Assembly (NCBI GenBank): GCA_019058425.1
Contig: JAHPYZ010000028.1
Span: 3,901 to 52,069, forward strand
Reading direction: 5' to 3'
Source of the DNA: Promethearchaeota archaeon
GTDB taxonomy: Archaea; Asgardarchaeota; Lokiarchaeia; Sigyniarchaeales; SOKP01
DNA length: 48,169 nucleotides
Of the stretch, positions 1-8,250 are shown one piece after another (within the stretch, counting starts at the first letter, position 1; each line of letters starts with the position of its first letter). The notes below the pieces were generated by a model, which saw nothing but the letters and a program-made list of their open reading frames with translations, was not told the DNA's origin and did not search any database. Made by a program: the position numbers and the translations under genes.

Positions 1-391
1 GTTTTATACCTGCATTTACACCCTTTATATAAACATCTATCCAATTATATTCTTCTGAATTTTTATTCTTTTCCAGAATTACTGCACACTTTTTTGCTAG
101 TTGATGTAATCCAATTGTTCTATAATATTTATCACTAAGAAATGTTGCCTCTCCTGTTAGTTCTGATAATTCACCAGATATTAAACGCCTAAAAGTTTCC
201 ATTTGCCACAATCTATGTCGAGAGTGAAGATAACCCTGAGTAAAATACGCGTCCCCTAATGATTTTGCATAGATATGTGGGATTCCCCAATTATCCCATA
301 AAATTTCAACCTCGTCTTTTATTCCACGTACTTTTTCAGATCCTGATACAGGTGGAAATGAATCTTTAGCTATATTTAATAAATTTTCCAT
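1..391 (-). CDS. Penicillin acylase-like (S45) hydrolase, N-terminal part
   Basis: The first 130 residues of a protein that runs off the left edge. The N-terminal region reads WDNWGIPHIYAKSLGDAYF, then QGYLHSRHRLWQME, FRR, SGELSELTGE. This is the characteristic start of the alpha chain of the penicillin amidase/acyl-homoserine-lactone acylase family (peptidase S45, Ntn hydrolases). Family members hydrolyse amide bonds after autocleavage that exposes an N-terminal Ser; that part lies outside the window, so activity cannot be judged. The ATG at 391 begins about 15 residues before the conserved block. No signal peptide is visible, so a cytoplasmic enzyme is more likely than a secreted one. The substrate is unknown. 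Confidence 0.8.
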   Translation of the reverse strand, partial: MENLLNIAKDSFPPVSGSEKVRGIKDEVEILWDNWGIPHIYAKSLGDAYFTQGYLHSRHRLWQMETFRRLISGELSELTGEATFLSDKYYRTIGLHQLAKKCAVILEKNKNSEEYNWIDVYIKGVNAGIK

Positions 392-527
392 TTTCAAAAC
401 CGTTTACATATTGAATTTTTTCTATTAGTCTGATTAGATTAAAGAATATTAATAGTATATGAATTAAAAAAATTTGATATTTTAAATCTTAAAAGGAATT
501 ATTGAAAAAGATAAAAAAAAAAGAAAT

Positions 528-1826
528 TTAGAGCATCTTAAATAGTTGTCTTAAAGCCATACTCATGATATACTGCTGTATTTGTCTTGAACCACCTACA
601 ATTTCTTGTATCCTCGAAATATTTACATAATCGTGCATTAAAGTATTATCGGATAATCCTGCTCCTCCCATTAAATTAGCAGCTTCATAACAGATTTGTT
701 TGGAAAGGTTAGTGCAATGATATTTAAATTGAGATGCACTTGCTACCATAGCTCGTGAAATATTGGCGGGGATTTTTCCTTCAAATTTTTCCATTTTGTC
801 ATCGTAGGCTTCACAGAATTTAAGTAATCCTAGGGTCAAATTAGTAGTTTTCGCCCATAGATCCGTTAAAAGAAAACCTACACCTTGGAATTTTAATATC
901 TCCTGATCAAATTGCCTTCTCATGTTAGCATATATTGCCGCATGAGATACAGCACCCCAACATTGTGCTATAGCTCCACATGCGATACCAATTCTTTCTG
1001 GTACAAGTCCCTCGAATAAATGTTCTCTTCCCTTTCCTACAGGACCCAGTATATATTCCTTTGGAACTCTTAGATTTTCAAAAAACTCATGACCGAGATA
1101 GAGCTTATCAACATAAGGAATTCCTACACGTTCGCACTTCCATCCGTCCCACGTAGTATTCACTAAAAATTGAGCCATTAAATTTCCATTATTTTCTTCC
1201 GCTGTGGCGTATACTACTGCCCATTTTGATTTTGGAGCATTTGTATTATATATTTTTTCACCATTTAAGATATAACTACCATCTTCCTGTTCCTCACAGG
1301 TAGTCAATTGATGAACTGCATCTGACCCTCTTTCTGGTTCTGTTATACAGATACATCCGGGGGCTTTACCTGTAACCATATCTTTTAAGGCTTCAAGACG
1401 TTCAGATATATTATCATGATGCTCAACTACTGGATTAATTGCCAATACAGTAGCACCACTACCCATTGCAAATTGGGGATCAAAATTATCTACAGCAAGA
1501 TATCGAAGGAAATCTGCCACAGCTCCATAATGTTCATATACAACATCTATCATTTCGAAATTATGAGCTCTTGTGATATACCCTTCAGCTCCAAAAGCAG
1601 GAACCCAATCATATACATCTTCCTCTGGACCATGAGTGATTTCATTTTTCTTTTCAAACCTCATGCAAAATTTTTGGACCTTTTTCAAATAATTAAATTG
1701 TTCAGGGGTAAGTATTGCCATTAAATTATTGTTGACAAAGGAATATCGATTTTTTAAGCTCATTTTGTCAAGAATCTCATCATTAATAGCTTGATTCATA
1801 AACTTTGGCATAGTTATTAAACCCAT
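528..1826 (-). CDS. Acyl-CoA dehydrogenase, isovaleryl-CoA dehydrogenase-like active site
   Basis: A full-length flavoprotein of 432 residues that oxidises acyl-CoA to enoyl-CoA and passes electrons to an electron-transfer flavoprotein. The FAD/substrate signature ITEPERGSDA is at about 161-170, and the C-terminal helix block with GGAG and VGGSRQIQ is at 387-416. Where medium-chain enzymes have their catalytic Glu (near 411) this protein has Gly. An alternative Glu at 277, in the segment GLVPERIGIA, matches the helix G glutamate used by isovaleryl-CoA and long-chain dehydrogenases. A role in branched-chain amino acid or fatty acid oxidation is therefore inferred. No ETF genes or CoA ligase are nearby. 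The start is an ATG. Confidence 0.88.
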   Translation of the reverse strand: MGLITMPKFMNQAINDEILDKMSLKNRYSFVNNNLMAILTPEQFNYLKKVQKFCMRFEKKNEITHGPEEDVYDWVPAFGAEGYITRAHNFEMIDVVYEHYGAVADFLRYLAVDNFDPQFAMGSGATVLAINPVVEHHDNISERLEALKDMVTGKAPGCICITEPERGSDAVHQLTTCEEQEDGSYILNGEKIYNTNAPKSKWAVVYATAEENNGNLMAQFLVNTTWDGWKCERVGIPYVDKLYLGHEFFENLRVPKEYILGPVGKGREHLFEGLVPERIGIACGAIAQCWGAVSHAAIYANMRRQFDQEILKFQGVGFLLTDLWAKTTNLTLGLLKFCEAYDDKMEKFEGKIPANISRAMVASASQFKYHCTNLSKQICYEAANLMGGAGLSDNTLMHDYVNISRIQEIVGGSRQIQQYIMSMALRQLFKML

Positions 1827-2000
1827 TCGTTAATATTTGGTATTTTTAAAGTAATTAATTATACTAGGGAAAAAGTGTATTAACTTTTTAATTTTTGGAA
1901 AACGAATGTATGGTATTCAAAATGGATCTTTATTTTGTAAAAATTCGTTTATGAAAATGGTTAATAATGATCGTATTATGAACTATTGAATATAATGATT

Positions 2001-2753
2001 TCAATAAATTAATTTCTGTATTCTGTTTGATAACCGTTTTGAGATTACTAATCCTGTCTCAAAAGGACAATTACTTTTGAATTGAATCACAGAAATGAAA
2101 TGTTCATCGATTCCCACTAAAGAAAGCACACCAAAATCTTCTAAAGAAATAAGTTCATTAACTCTAAAATTTCCTGATATAAATCTCCCTTCTAAGAGTC
2201 TAATAATTTCAGATAGAATATTTGGTTCTAAAGATGACACTATAACTCGACCAGTTTGAGTCAATAAAGCAGAAGATACAACAAAAGAAGAAAATGTGTG
2301 TAATTCATTAAAAACCGTTAATAAATCCTTTTTGATATCTTCTGAAACCAATTGACTATGATTCTCCATAATTTCGTTTATATCTTTTTCAAACTCGAAA
2401 TATTTTGAAATCTCACCGTTAAAATTGCTCGCTAGTAAGGTTAGATCATATTTATTGATAAATTGATTCTTTATTGCCCTTAATTGATTTCTTATCTCAA
2501 CTAGGTTGTCAGTGCGGTCACTGAAAAGTGCAAATAGTAATTCATCATCTCCTATTTTTTCGATTTCAAATATAAACCTAAACAATCCGACTTCAATTTC
2601 AGATAATTCTTCAGTTTTTAATGTTTGCTTTACAAAGGAAAATATGGCACTTAGAAAACTGCTTGTTAATTTAACGTTAAAAATATCTTCATAAGTTTTA
2701 TAGAAAATGAGTTCACCAGTGTTACCTTTCATTATAAAGATATTTTTTATCAT
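2001..2753 (-). CDS. Longin-like plus roadblock-like two-domain protein
   Basis: A 250-residue protein with no signal peptide or membrane segment. Residues 1-100 have the alternating strand/helix pattern of longin-like domains: IKNIFIMKGNTGELIF, then a helix FLSAIFSFVKQTL, then strands, ending with an IRNQLRAIKNQF helix. Residues about 155-250 start SSALLTQTGRVIVSSLEP and resemble a roadblock/LC7 fold (two strands, a helix, strands). Such modules in Asgard archaea are thought to regulate or bind small GTPases, and two Ras-like GTPases lie 3.5-7 kb away. A second longin-like protein is at 45946-46443. Domain assignment is by pattern only; the partner is unknown. Confidence 0.5.
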   Translation of the reverse strand: MIKNIFIMKGNTGELIFYKTYEDIFNVKLTSSFLSAIFSFVKQTLKTEELSEIEVGLFRFIFEIEKIGDDELLFALFSDRTDNLVEIRNQLRAIKNQFINKYDLTLLASNFNGEISKYFEFEKDINEIMENHSQLVSEDIKKDLLTVFNELHTFSSFVVSSALLTQTGRVIVSSLEPNILSEIIRLLEGRFISGNFRVNELISLEDFGVLSLVGIDEHFISVIQFKSNCPFETGLVISKRLSNRIQKLIY

Positions 2754-2946
2754 TGAAAACAGATTGATTTTTGATAATTGATTAAAAATCTATGTTATTT
2801 CTTTAATAATAGTCCATCTATAAAAATTCTTTTATTAAACAGTTGCTTTAGGTGAATGCTACAAACATTCCACAAAATTATAGTATTAAAAATAAATTAA
2901 CAAAAAGAGAAATACTTAGAATAAAAAAGAAAACAATAAATTTACT

Positions 2947-3714
2947 TTAAAATCCATCAAATTTAGCCCATTCATCTTCTTCTTCAAGTTCTTCTTCATC
3001 ATCTGTATATTCCTCGATTTCATCGCTTCGATAGCTTTCAGAGACATCTTCCTCAAACTCTTCAAGTTCATCTTCAAAGGTAATTGCTTCTTCTAGATCA
3101 GTTATAGAATCAGCAGTAACCTTTACTTCTGGAATAGGCTCTTCTATAGGTTTCTTCTTTTCAACCAATTTTAAATAATCTCCATGAATTTTAATAGTTA
3201 TAGGGGTTTCTTCTTGAAGAAGCCTTACTACAACTTCTTCACTACTACTACTGTCATGGGGCATACGCATTACTAATGCTCGGGATCCTTCAAAAACACC
3301 GCTGATAATTTCGACTGTATCGCCTTCTTCCAAGTATTCTGTTACGCTTCTAGGCAATAAAACATGCTTCAATTCAATTAGTTTAATATTCTGTACAATT
3401 CTTCCTTTAATATGGGGAATTCCCTGAACAGCTATTTGTACATCTCTCTTCTGGGGTGCCTCAAAGAATATGTAACCTGGTAACAAAGGAGAAACGAGCA
3501 TAGCTCTTATATCGGGGATTACATCCAAGATCTTAAATCGGTAAAAAATTTGTTTTAAGATGTTACTTTCCTGATTAATTGTAGTTCTCACAGCAAATAG
3601 AGTAGTTAAATCCTCTAGATCTTCAATTTCTTCTGTTCCTATAATTCCTAAAATATCGTCTTCTTCACTTTCCATTTTTTTCATATTTTCTTCTTGATCA
3701 GTCAATTTCTTCAC
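2947..3714 (-). CDS. spt5: Transcription elongation factor Spt5 (NusG family) with acidic extensions
   Basis: An RNA polymerase processivity factor. Residues about 38-125 form the NGN domain (LFAVRTTINQE, then LLPGYIFFEAP, VQGIPHIKGR), followed by a KOW domain from about 133 (EEGDTVEIISGVFEGSRALV). Most archaeal Spt5 proteins are near 150 residues; this one has 255. It carries an acidic N-terminal extension of some 35 residues and a C-terminal tail of about 70 residues that is almost entirely Glu and Asp. The tail recalls the acidic segment of eukaryotic Spt5 but sits at the other end. The predicted start is a GTG at 3714; an ATG at 3684 is possible. It lies downstream of aIF1A on the same strand; no secE or ribosomal protein genes accompany it, unlike in many archaea. 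Confidence 0.88.
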   Translation of the reverse strand: MKKLTDQEENMKKMESEEDDILGIIGTEEIEDLEDLTTLFAVRTTINQESNILKQIFYRFKILDVIPDIRAMLVSPLLPGYIFFEAPQKRDVQIAVQGIPHIKGRIVQNIKLIELKHVLLPRSVTEYLEEGDTVEIISGVFEGSRALVMRMPHDSSSSEEVVVRLLQEETPITIKIHGDYLKLVEKKKPIEEPIPEVKVTADSITDLEEAITFEDELEEFEEDVSESYRSDEIEEYTDDEEELEEEDEWAKFDGF

Positions 3715-3880
3715 GAATCTTATTTGAATTTGGGTTTTTTAAAATAAATTTTGGAAAATAAGTATATATTAGTAATATAATTCAAAATTAAAAAATTTTA
3801 CTTTTTATTAAAAATCTACTAGTGTTATTTCTTAGAAATATATCTATAATTATTTCTAAATCTTATTAAGAATTTTTAAA

Positions 3881-4261
3881 TTAGAGAGGTATATTATTTA
3901 TTTTTAATAGTTCTGGAATTCTATTTTTTCGTTCAAGCCAAGATATTTCATGTTTCATATATCTCCAGGTTATCTCACATTTACCCATTTTATCTGCAGT
4001 TTCGGTCTCCCACTCCCATGGATTCACGATAACCAGATCAGCTAACCTAATCCATACTCTTTTCTTTATTTTACCTCTTATTCTACCTATTCTATGTTTT
4101 CCATCTTCACAGAAAACTTCCATTCTATCATTTCCAAGAATACCTACCACGCGTCCAAACATTTCCCCTAAGTTTTTATTAGGGAATTTTACACGAGTAA
4201 CTACTGGGGGTTCTTGATAACCTCTCTTTTTTCCTTTAGCTTTTCCTTTTTTTTTTGCCAT
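3881..4261 (-). CDS. eif1A: Translation initiation factor aIF1A
   Basis: A protein of 126 residues, slightly longer than usual for the family. A Lys-rich N-terminal tail (MAKKKGKAKGKKRG) precedes an S1/IF1-type OB fold with GEMFGRVVGILGNDRMEV, CEDGKHRIGRIRGKIKKRVWI and the ADLVIVNPW strand. The factor binds the A site of the small ribosomal subunit and promotes scanning or start selection with aIF1 and aIF2. The ATG start is clear. The next gene on the strand is Spt5, 166 bases downstream, so the two may be co-transcribed, although an AT-rich spacer could hold a promoter. Confidence 0.93.
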   Translation of the reverse strand: MAKKKGKAKGKKRGYQEPPVVTRVKFPNKNLGEMFGRVVGILGNDRMEVFCEDGKHRIGRIRGKIKKRVWIRLADLVIVNPWEWETETADKMGKCEITWRYMKHEISWLERKNRIPELLKINNIPL

Positions 4262-4296
4262 TTTTTCAATATTCTCTTTTATATCAAATTATTAAT

Positions 4297-4572
4297 CTAG
4301 ATCTTATCCTCAGGTTTATAATCTCCCTTAATAAATATAATCTTAATTGGTTTATCAGAATCATTTCTAATATTATGCATTTCCTTTGGTTCACAAAGAA
4401 ACACTGTCCCTTCTGGCGCTTGATATTCATTATCATCAATAATCATAACTCCATCGCCTTCAATGAAAAAAAATGTTTCATCTATTATATTATGTCCATG
4501 TGCTTTTTCACCCATTAATTCACCAGGTTGAAGCATTATAACTCCCCAGTCTATAGAAGGACCTCTCATCAA
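4297..4572 (-). CDS. Small cupin-domain protein, 5' end probably frameshifted
   Basis: A single cupin barrel: cupin motif 1 is seen as GEKAHGHNIIDETFFFIEG (His, His, Glu metal ligands) and motif 2 as the PEGTVFLCEPKEMHNIRN stretch with His. The start at 4572 is a TTG followed by ATG, but the reading frame stays open upstream to 4638 with a plausible cupin N-terminus (RGGTSGVKYL) and no start codon. An ATG at 4645 with GTGAT-like context lies one base out of frame, and removing a single T at 4630-4631 would join it in frame. Either a sequencing error or a recent frameshift is likely. The function (sugar, oxidation, or sensor) cannot be told from sequence. Confidence 0.7.
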   Translation of the reverse strand: MMRGPSIDWGVIMLQPGELMGEKAHGHNIIDETFFFIEGDGVMIIDDNEYQAPEGTVFLCEPKEMHNIRNDSDKPIKIIFIKGDYKPEDKI

Positions 4573-4814
4573 ATATTTAACTCCAGAAGTTCCACCTCTA
4601 TACTCAAACTCATTTTCATGAACTTTTTTAATAGTATATCACCATAACGTTGAATTATTTTATAAAACAAAGTATCTAGATTAAATTATAAATCTTACTT
4701 ATAATAGAAAGAATAAAAATTTGATAAACTTAATTATTATGTATTTTTTTGTTTAATAATTTAAAAAAGATATTAAGAATTTAGCAAATAAACAGAAATG
4801 GAAGTGTAGAGTGA

Positions 4815-6002
4815 ATGGTATCTTCTTTTAATTTTGCAAGTATCCCATATATCATTTTTGGAGCTGGAAAGTTAAATGAACTTTATAATATTATTCCAAA
4901 ATATGGAAATAATGTTTTATTTGTTATTGGTGGAAGTTCTCTTAACAGATCAGGTAAATGGGATGAAATTAAAAACAATTTAGAAAGCAATTCAATAGGA
5001 TTTTCCTCAATATCAATTTCAAATGAACCATCTCCTGCTCTAATTGATGATAATGTTGCAAAATTTCGAAACGAAAATATTGATCTCATTATTGGTATTG
5101 GCGGAGGGAGTGTCACTGACGCAGGAAAAGCAATTTCAGCTATGCTAACAAAAAAGCATTCAATTAAAAATTATCTCGAAGGAATTGGGAATAAAATTCA
5201 TGATGGTAAGAAAATCCCTTACATTGCCATCCCTACAACTTCTGGTACTGGAAGTGAAGCCACAAAAAATGCTGTTATTAGTGAAGTCGGTCCTAAGGGT
5301 TTTAAAAAATCCCTTCGTCATGATAATTTTATTCCTAATATAACAATTATTGATCCTGAGTTAATGATTTCATGTCCTCCATCAGTTTCTGCTGCTTGTG
5401 GAATGGATGCGTTCACACAACTCCTTGAAGCTTATGTATCGTCCAAATCAAATCCTATGACGAATGCATTAGCTTTTAGTGGGATGAAATATATGAGTAA
5501 AAGTATCTTACCGGTATGCTCAAATGGAGCATCTAATGTGAATATTAGAGCGAGGATGGCATATGGGGCTTTAATGTCAGGAATTACTCTTGCTAATGCA
5601 GGATTAGGAATAATACATGGGCTTGCTTCACCAATTGGGGGACTTTTTAATATACCTCATGGTGTAGTGTGTGGTACACTATTAGCAGAAGCTACAAAAT
5701 TAAATATTGAAATACTGCAAAAAGTGGGAACAGAAGGTAAATTAGGATTAAAGAAACATGCAGAAATAGGTGCATTACTTTCAGGAGATAATTTTGTACC
5801 TGAAGAAAAAATCCAAGAATATAATATAAAGTTAGTAGAAACTCTTGAAAAATGGACATTAGATTTAAAGATCGATCGTTTAGGTAAATTTGGTATTGCT
5901 GAAGAAGATATTGATAGAATTGTAGAAAAAGCGGGCTTAAAAAACAATCCGGTTAATTTAAGTAAAGAGAATATTAAGACGTTAGTTTTAAATAGACTAT
6001 AA
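4815..6002 (+). CDS. Iron-type alcohol dehydrogenase (group III)
   Basis: A complete NAD(P)-dependent group III alcohol dehydrogenase of 395 residues. The Rossmann-like nucleotide site is at IIGIGGGSVTDAGKAI, followed by the IPTTSGTGSEAT motif. The metal-binding part contains NITIIDPELM, GMDAFTQLLEAYVS, IIHGLASPIGG and NIPHGVVCG, supplying the Asp and three His ligands expected for Fe or Zn. It likely interconverts an aldehyde and an alcohol in fermentative or redox-balancing metabolism. The ATG at 4815 is 3 bases after a GTG in another frame; no strong ribosome binding site is seen. It converges with the GTPase gene 28 bases downstream. Confidence 0.92.
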   Translation: MVSSFNFASIPYIIFGAGKLNELYNIIPKYGNNVLFVIGGSSLNRSGKWDEIKNNLESNSIGFSSISISNEPSPALIDDNVAKFRNENIDLIIGIGGGSVTDAGKAISAMLTKKHSIKNYLEGIGNKIHDGKKIPYIAIPTTSGTGSEATKNAVISEVGPKGFKKSLRHDNFIPNITIIDPELMISCPPSVSAACGMDAFTQLLEAYVSSKSNPMTNALAFSGMKYMSKSILPVCSNGASNVNIRARMAYGALMSGITLANAGLGIIHGLASPIGGLFNIPHGVVCGTLLAEATKLNIEILQKVGTEGKLGLKKHAEIGALLSGDNFVPEEKIQEYNIKLVETLEKWTLDLKIDRLGKFGIAEEDIDRIVEKAGLKNNPVNLSKENIKTLVLNRL

Positions 6003-6030
6003 TTATCAAAACTATAAGTTATTTACCATA

Positions 6031-6561
6031 TTATAGATCTTTTACAAGTTCCTTTGCTAATAATTCAAAAGCTAAATTCACATTCTCCCCCGTCTTAGAA
6101 GAGATTTTTAAATAATTAAAAAAGTCATATTTCTCCATATATTTTAAGGCGAATCCATCATTAATTGATTCGAAATCAATTAAATCCAATTTAGTGCCTA
6201 GAAATATAATTGGAATACCTGGATTATTTTGTCTACAAATATTAACCCATTGGTCAATTCGCATTAAACTTGATGGTCTGGTGAGATCAAATAACATCAA
6301 TGCACCTCTTGCTCCTGTTGCATAATTTGTTAAGAGAGGTCTAAAATGTTCTTGCCCACCGAAATCCCATACTTGAAGAAGGATTTTTTTGTCATCAATA
6401 CTAAGCTCTTTGAGGAAAAATTCCACTCCTATCGTGAGGCGAGTATCTACTAGAAATATACCTTCTATATACCTATGTAAGAGAGTGGTTTTTCCTACAC
6501 CTCCATCTCCAGCAGTAATTACTTTAAGCAATATGGGTTTAGAGTCTTGTCTTTTCAACAT
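6031..6561 (-). CDS. Ras/Rab-like small GTPase
   Basis: A single-domain GTPase of 176 residues. All five boxes are visible: G1 GDGGVGKTT (about 18-26), G2 Thr in LTIGVEFF, G3 VWDFGGQEHF, G4 GTKLDL (Thr in place of the more usual Asn) and G5 SSKTGEN. The switch II glutamine is kept, so GTP hydrolysis is expected. There is no C-terminal CAAX or Cys pair, so membrane attachment by prenylation is not predicted. The ATG at 6561 is chosen over the TTG just before it. It is close in sequence to the GTPase at 8818-9339, and the two probably arose by duplication. In Asgard archaea such GTPases are thought to work with longin/roadblock proteins like those at 2001 and 45946. Confidence 0.92.
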   Translation of the reverse strand: MLKRQDSKPILLKVITAGDGGVGKTTLLHRYIEGIFLVDTRLTIGVEFFLKELSIDDKKILLQVWDFGGQEHFRPLLTNYATGARGALMLFDLTRPSSLMRIDQWVNICRQNNPGIPIIFLGTKLDLIDFESINDGFALKYMEKYDFFNYLKISSKTGENVNLAFELLAKELVKDL

Positions 6562-6703
6562 CAATAATCTCTATTTAAATCTCAAATAACTTGCTTTTTA
6601 TTTTAGGGTTATATTCTAAAAAGTAATAATTATTTTATATGTTTACTGCAAGAATTATTTTGCTGTGCTTATAAGGATACCTTATAAGTTTATAAAAAAA
6701 GGT

Positions 6704-7291
6704 CTATTTATCTTCAAAATATTTACGATAGTTTATAGCTTGACGATCGATTACAACTAATCCGTCTTTACTCTTCTCCCTATTTTTTCTATATACTTCT
6801 CTTTCTGTCTCTAAAGGTATTCTAATGGGAAAACCATCTTTGTAATTGATTATATTATCCCTAAAATCTAAAAGAAATTTCCATCTTTCTTCCCTATCTC
6901 GCTCATCTAAAAACTGATCCTCCTCATCTTTCCATTCTGAGTGTAATAGAATAAGCTCTCTTATATCATCTGGTAGTTTTGCTCCAAAAAAAAGTATATT
7001 CCATCCTAAGACCTGAAATGCAAGGCGAGAGTTTTGTTCAAGTACATAGGAAACAATCTCATTGAAAGCTCTCTCAAAAAAGATTTTTAACATAGAATCG
7101 GGATAATCATGTGAATAATACTCTCCCTCTTCAACAGTAATGTATTTCAACATAATAAGTGTTAAGTTCTCATCGATTCTTTCTGCTTCTTTATTACCCA
7201 TGATTGCATAAGACCATGTATCAACATCCCATTCGATCTTATTAATTTCATGCTTAATATAACTAATGTTATTATCTAAATCCTTAAGCAT
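6704..7291 (-). CDS. Unknown protein; main body of a gene whose 5' end is out of frame
   Basis: The 195 residues from the ATG at 7291 match no family I recognise. The sequence is rich in Glu, Asp, Trp and Tyr, mostly helical, and soluble (for example WDVDTWSYAIMGNKEAERID and EREVYRKNREKSKDG). The same frame remains open upstream to 7492 and encodes CSRCHHEIECTFCPK, a likely zinc ribbon, preceded by a basic helix and a hydrophobic stretch. The real product is therefore probably a membrane-anchored zinc protein of about 265 residues; see the adjoining feature. It sits between two GTPase genes, so a link to GTPase signalling is possible but unsupported. Confidence 0.55.
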   Translation of the reverse strand: MLKDLDNNISYIKHEINKIEWDVDTWSYAIMGNKEAERIDENLTLIMLKYITVEEGEYYSHDYPDSMLKIFFERAFNEIVSYVLEQNSRLAFQVLGWNILFFGAKLPDDIRELILLHSEWKDEEDQFLDERDREERWKFLLDFRDNIINYKDGFPIRIPLETEREVYRKNREKSKDGLVVIDRQAINYRKYFEDK

Positions 7292-7502
7292 TTTGGACTT
7301 AGGACAAAATGTGCACTCAATTTCATGGTGACATCTACTACAAAAGACTTCAATTTCTTTCTTTTCTGAAAGATAAGGATATATAGACTTATTTAGCTGT
7401 TTAAGTTTTTCTTTTTTAATTCTGAGATCTATAATACTCCACCTAATATAAAAGTATAAAAAAAAGAATATAAAGATAACTACTGAGAATAATTATATTC
7501 AA
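7292..7502 (-). other. 5' part of the gene at 6704-7291, with an apparent frameshift
   Basis: This stretch continues the reading frame of the gene at 6704-7291 upstream and encodes, going backward, a CxxC...CxxC motif (first Cys pair at 7331-7342), a basic helix, and a membrane-spanning segment rich in Phe, Ile and Tyr. No start codon exists in that frame. In the frame shifted by one base a TTG at 7502 begins a similar hydrophobic segment (MNIIILSSYLYILFF) that runs into a stop. The two frames meet at a run of eight identical bases at 7458-7465. Seven bases there would give one continuous protein. A sequencing error or slippage mutation in the run is the likely cause. Confidence 0.5.
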
Positions 7503-7740
7503 TCTTGACTTCCAAGAAAATAGAAATACCCTTGAGATCTCTCCCATAATTTTATCAAAGGTACTAAATCTTCTTTCCTTTTGGTTAAATATAATTTGTC
7601 ACGAATAGCTTGAAACTCCATATATAAATCGTATAGTGGGTTATTTTCATCAATTCCTAGGAACTCCCTAAATTTATAATCCGTTATTACTTTAATATTT
7701 TTATAATGAGGAATTCTTCCTTTTCTCCCTTCAACATTTA
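7499..7740 (-). pseudogene. Truncated ORF remnant upstream of the zinc/membrane gene
   Basis: An open frame of about 80 codons that ends at a TGA overlapping the TTG start at 7502 (a four-base TTGA overlap, as seen also between the GTPase and PIN genes). The encoded text looks coding (GRIPHYKNIKVITDYKF, FREFLGIDENNPLYDLY, then LIKLWERSQGYFYF), but an in-frame TAA lies just upstream of 7740 and no ATG, GTG or TTG precedes the conserved-looking part. The first usable ATG would give only 40 residues. I read it as the 3' piece of a gene that lost its 5' end. The family is not recognised. Confidence 0.4.
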
Positions 7741-7824
7741 TTTAACAAGCTTTCAAACGAAGATAAGTCCATGTTTATTAACTATCTAATAGAGAACGGA
7801 TATTTATCGTGGTGAAAAATCAAA

Positions 7825-7974
7825 ATGGAAACAACAAAATTTTATTTTCATCATACCACTAGCGGATTTTACGCAGGTGAAATTTACGCTAAAAGTAAGA
7901 AACAAGCGATTACACAATATAAAAAAGAATTCAATCTAAAAAGACTCCCACACGGGTTTGAAATATGGAGGTAA
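7825..7974 (+). CDS. Micro-ORF 1, 49 residues
   Basis: A short ORF (METTKFYFHHTTSGFYAGEI..., ending GFEIWR) preceded by GGTGA at 7811-7815, a good Shine-Dalgarno match nine bases before the ATG. The residue composition is aromatic and basic, unlike the random translation of AT-rich DNA. The motif AKSKKQAITQYKKEF looks like an amphipathic helix. It is the first of four consecutive ORFs on the plus strand, with the next start five bases after its stop, so the set appears to be a mini-operon. It resembles the small orphan proteins of viruses and plasmids; no family is recognised. Confidence 0.45.
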   Translation: METTKFYFHHTTSGFYAGEIYAKSKKQAITQYKKEFNLKRLPHGFEIWR

Positions 7975-7978
7975 TGCA

Positions 7979-8122
7979 ATGAAACATCAAAATTACGAAT
8001 TGAAAAAAGCTCACCCCTTAGACGTAGCCCACTTATTAGAGGAAGCATTAGAATGGGTGATGAAAAGTATCAACTTCACAGAAAAGGTGAATATATCTAT
8101 AAATATTGAAGTGGAGGTATAA
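7979..8122 (+). CDS. Micro-ORF 2, 47 residues
   Basis: A short ORF starting with MKHQNYELKKAHPLDVAHLL. A GGAGG at 7967-7971, which is also the last codons of micro-ORF 1, lies eight bases upstream of the ATG, so translation is probably coupled. The protein is predicted to be a helix (LLEEALEWVMKSI) followed by a strand (NISINIEVEV), a helix-strand unit that could dimerise. It is unlike any family I know. The strong ribosome-binding site and tight spacing are the main support for it being real. Confidence 0.45.
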   Translation: MKHQNYELKKAHPLDVAHLLEEALEWVMKSINFTEKVNISINIEVEV

Positions 8123-8125
8123 AAA

Positions 8126-8242
8126 ATGAGAAAAAGCTATGAAATTCCAATTAAAATTATAATGATACTAAATAAGACTCTAATTCTGAATCCTATTTTT
8201 TTTAAATTTTTCAATTTATTAAAACTAAACAAAAAGAAGTGA
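8126..8242 (+). CDS. Micro-ORF 3, 38 residues
   Basis: A short ORF beginning four bases after micro-ORF 2, again with GGAGG (8113-8117) upstream of the ATG. The product starts MRKSYEIPIKIIMIL and continues with Leu, Phe, Asn and Lys; it would be a hydrophobic segment with basic ends, possibly a single membrane helix. The second half is low complexity, so coding status is less sure than for its neighbours. Confidence 0.3.
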   Translation: MRKSYEIPIKIIMILNKTLILNPIFFKFFNLLKLNKKK

Positions 8243-8250
8243 AAGTGAAA

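Noticed and set aside
7696..7814. A plus-strand open stretch ending NYLIENGYLSW before micro-ORF 1
   Set aside because: It has only a 14-codon ORF from its ATG and overlaps the minus-strand fragment; the composition is not convincing.
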